A stretch of 64,000 bases of DNA from positions 911,501 to 975,500 of the forward strand of contig NZ_CP004388.1 in NCBI RefSeq assembly GCF_000300235.2, written 5' to 3'. This DNA is from Thalassospira xiamenensis M-5 = DSM 17429 (GTDB lineage Bacteria > Pseudomonadota > Alphaproteobacteria > Rhodospirillales > Thalassospiraceae). A model generated the notes under the pieces. The model was given only the letters and a program-made list of their open reading frames with translations. It did not search any database and was not told where the DNA came from. Of the stretch, positions 63,697 through 64,000 are shown piece after piece; position 1 is the stretch's first letter; each line of letters begins with the position of its first letter. A program made the translations under genes and the position numbers.

Positions 63697-64000
63697 ATGG
63701 CCGAAATGAACGAGAAGCCGGACACGGTCGGGGATGCGGCCGGCTCAAACATGCCGGTTCTTTTGCTGGGCATTGTGGCAATGCTGGCATCGCTTTGGCT
63801 GACCGGGTTTGGCGGGATGCTGGCGAAGCTGATCCTGATCGGGTTTTGGGGGATTTGGGTTGGGCCTGCGATTTTGCAGGGGCGATTGACGGGAGATGGA
63901 TTGGTCGCCGTGCTTTTGCTGGCGGGGTTGGTCGGGGTTGTTGGGCTTGGCGATGGTGGGACGGATGAGAAAGTCCGGCTGATCGGCAATCTTCTGATCC
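63697..64000 (+). CDS. membrane protein, cut by the window end
   Basis: The first 101 codons of a gene that runs off the window. ATG 63697 has AGGGG seven bases upstream. The product begins MAEMNEKPDTVGDAAGSNMP and then has helices at about residues 19-38, 41-60 and 66-84. It is divergent from the O-antigen-ligase-like gene and so probably a further member of the polysaccharide locus, perhaps another polymerase/ligase. Too little is visible to assign a family. Confidence 0.6.
   Translation, partial: MAEMNEKPDTVGDAAGSNMPVLLLGIVAMLASLWLTGFGGMLAKLILIGFWGIWVGPAILQGRLTGDGLVAVLLLAGLVGVVGLGDGGTDEKVRLIGNLLI

Noticed and set aside
62582..63709. 375-codon plus-strand frame opposite the O-antigen-ligase-like gene
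   Set aside because: The minus strand encodes a clear multi-helix membrane protein; the plus frame is Lys/Gln/Arg-rich and featureless.

Overview
The window looks like chromosomal DNA of an alphaproteobacterium, probably of the Rhodospirillales/Thalassospira type. The basis is the 404-residue icd, the psd-pssA pair, the Ugp-like ABC operon, the EmrAB and RND efflux loci, and the generally GC-rich third codon positions. The genus is inference. I see no rRNA, tRNA, insertion sequence or CRISPR array.

Layout: 1-2.5 kb holds an ECF sigma/anti-sigma pair divergent from a secreted low-complexity protein. 2.5-8 kb holds icd, a small membrane protein and a TetR-controlled EmrAB-type pump. 8-11 kb holds a PhoD-like phosphatase and a drug/metabolite transporter. 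11-16.1 kb is a DeoR regulator plus a Ugp-like ABC importer operon. 16.3-21 kb has a thioredoxin-reductase-like enzyme with a divergent Rrf2 regulator, a LysR regulator, a dihaem peroxidase and a LOG protein. 21.3-25.4 kb carries a membrane protein, a LysM protein and psd-pssA. 25.4-27.6 kb has two paralogous periplasmic binding proteins. 27.9-33 kb is an RND pump with a PadR regulator, followed by a membrane-anchored AraC regulator and a cluster of small proteins. 36.3-38.3 kb is the queosine precursor operon queC-queD-queE, preceded by what reads as a preQ1-I riboswitch.

39.3-41.6 kb is an AT-rich two-gene cassette with its own terminator, wedged between housekeeping genes. Its products are unrecognised: a possible ADP-ribosyltransferase-fold protein and a Trp-rich helical-repeat protein. 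It is the best candidate here for an undescribed defence or toxin system. 41.6-49 kb has sodC, membrane and coiled-coil proteins, an actinobacterial-type leuS and a third binding protein. 49.1-64 kb is a surface-polysaccharide locus: a UDP-sugar dehydrogenase, a seven-gene overlapping minus-strand operon of glycosyltransferases, a flippase and polysaccharide-modifying-type proteins, and a divergent operon with a WecG-type glycosyltransferase fusion and a Wzc-like co-polymerase. An O-antigen-ligase-like gene converges on that operon, and a membrane protein is cut by the window end.
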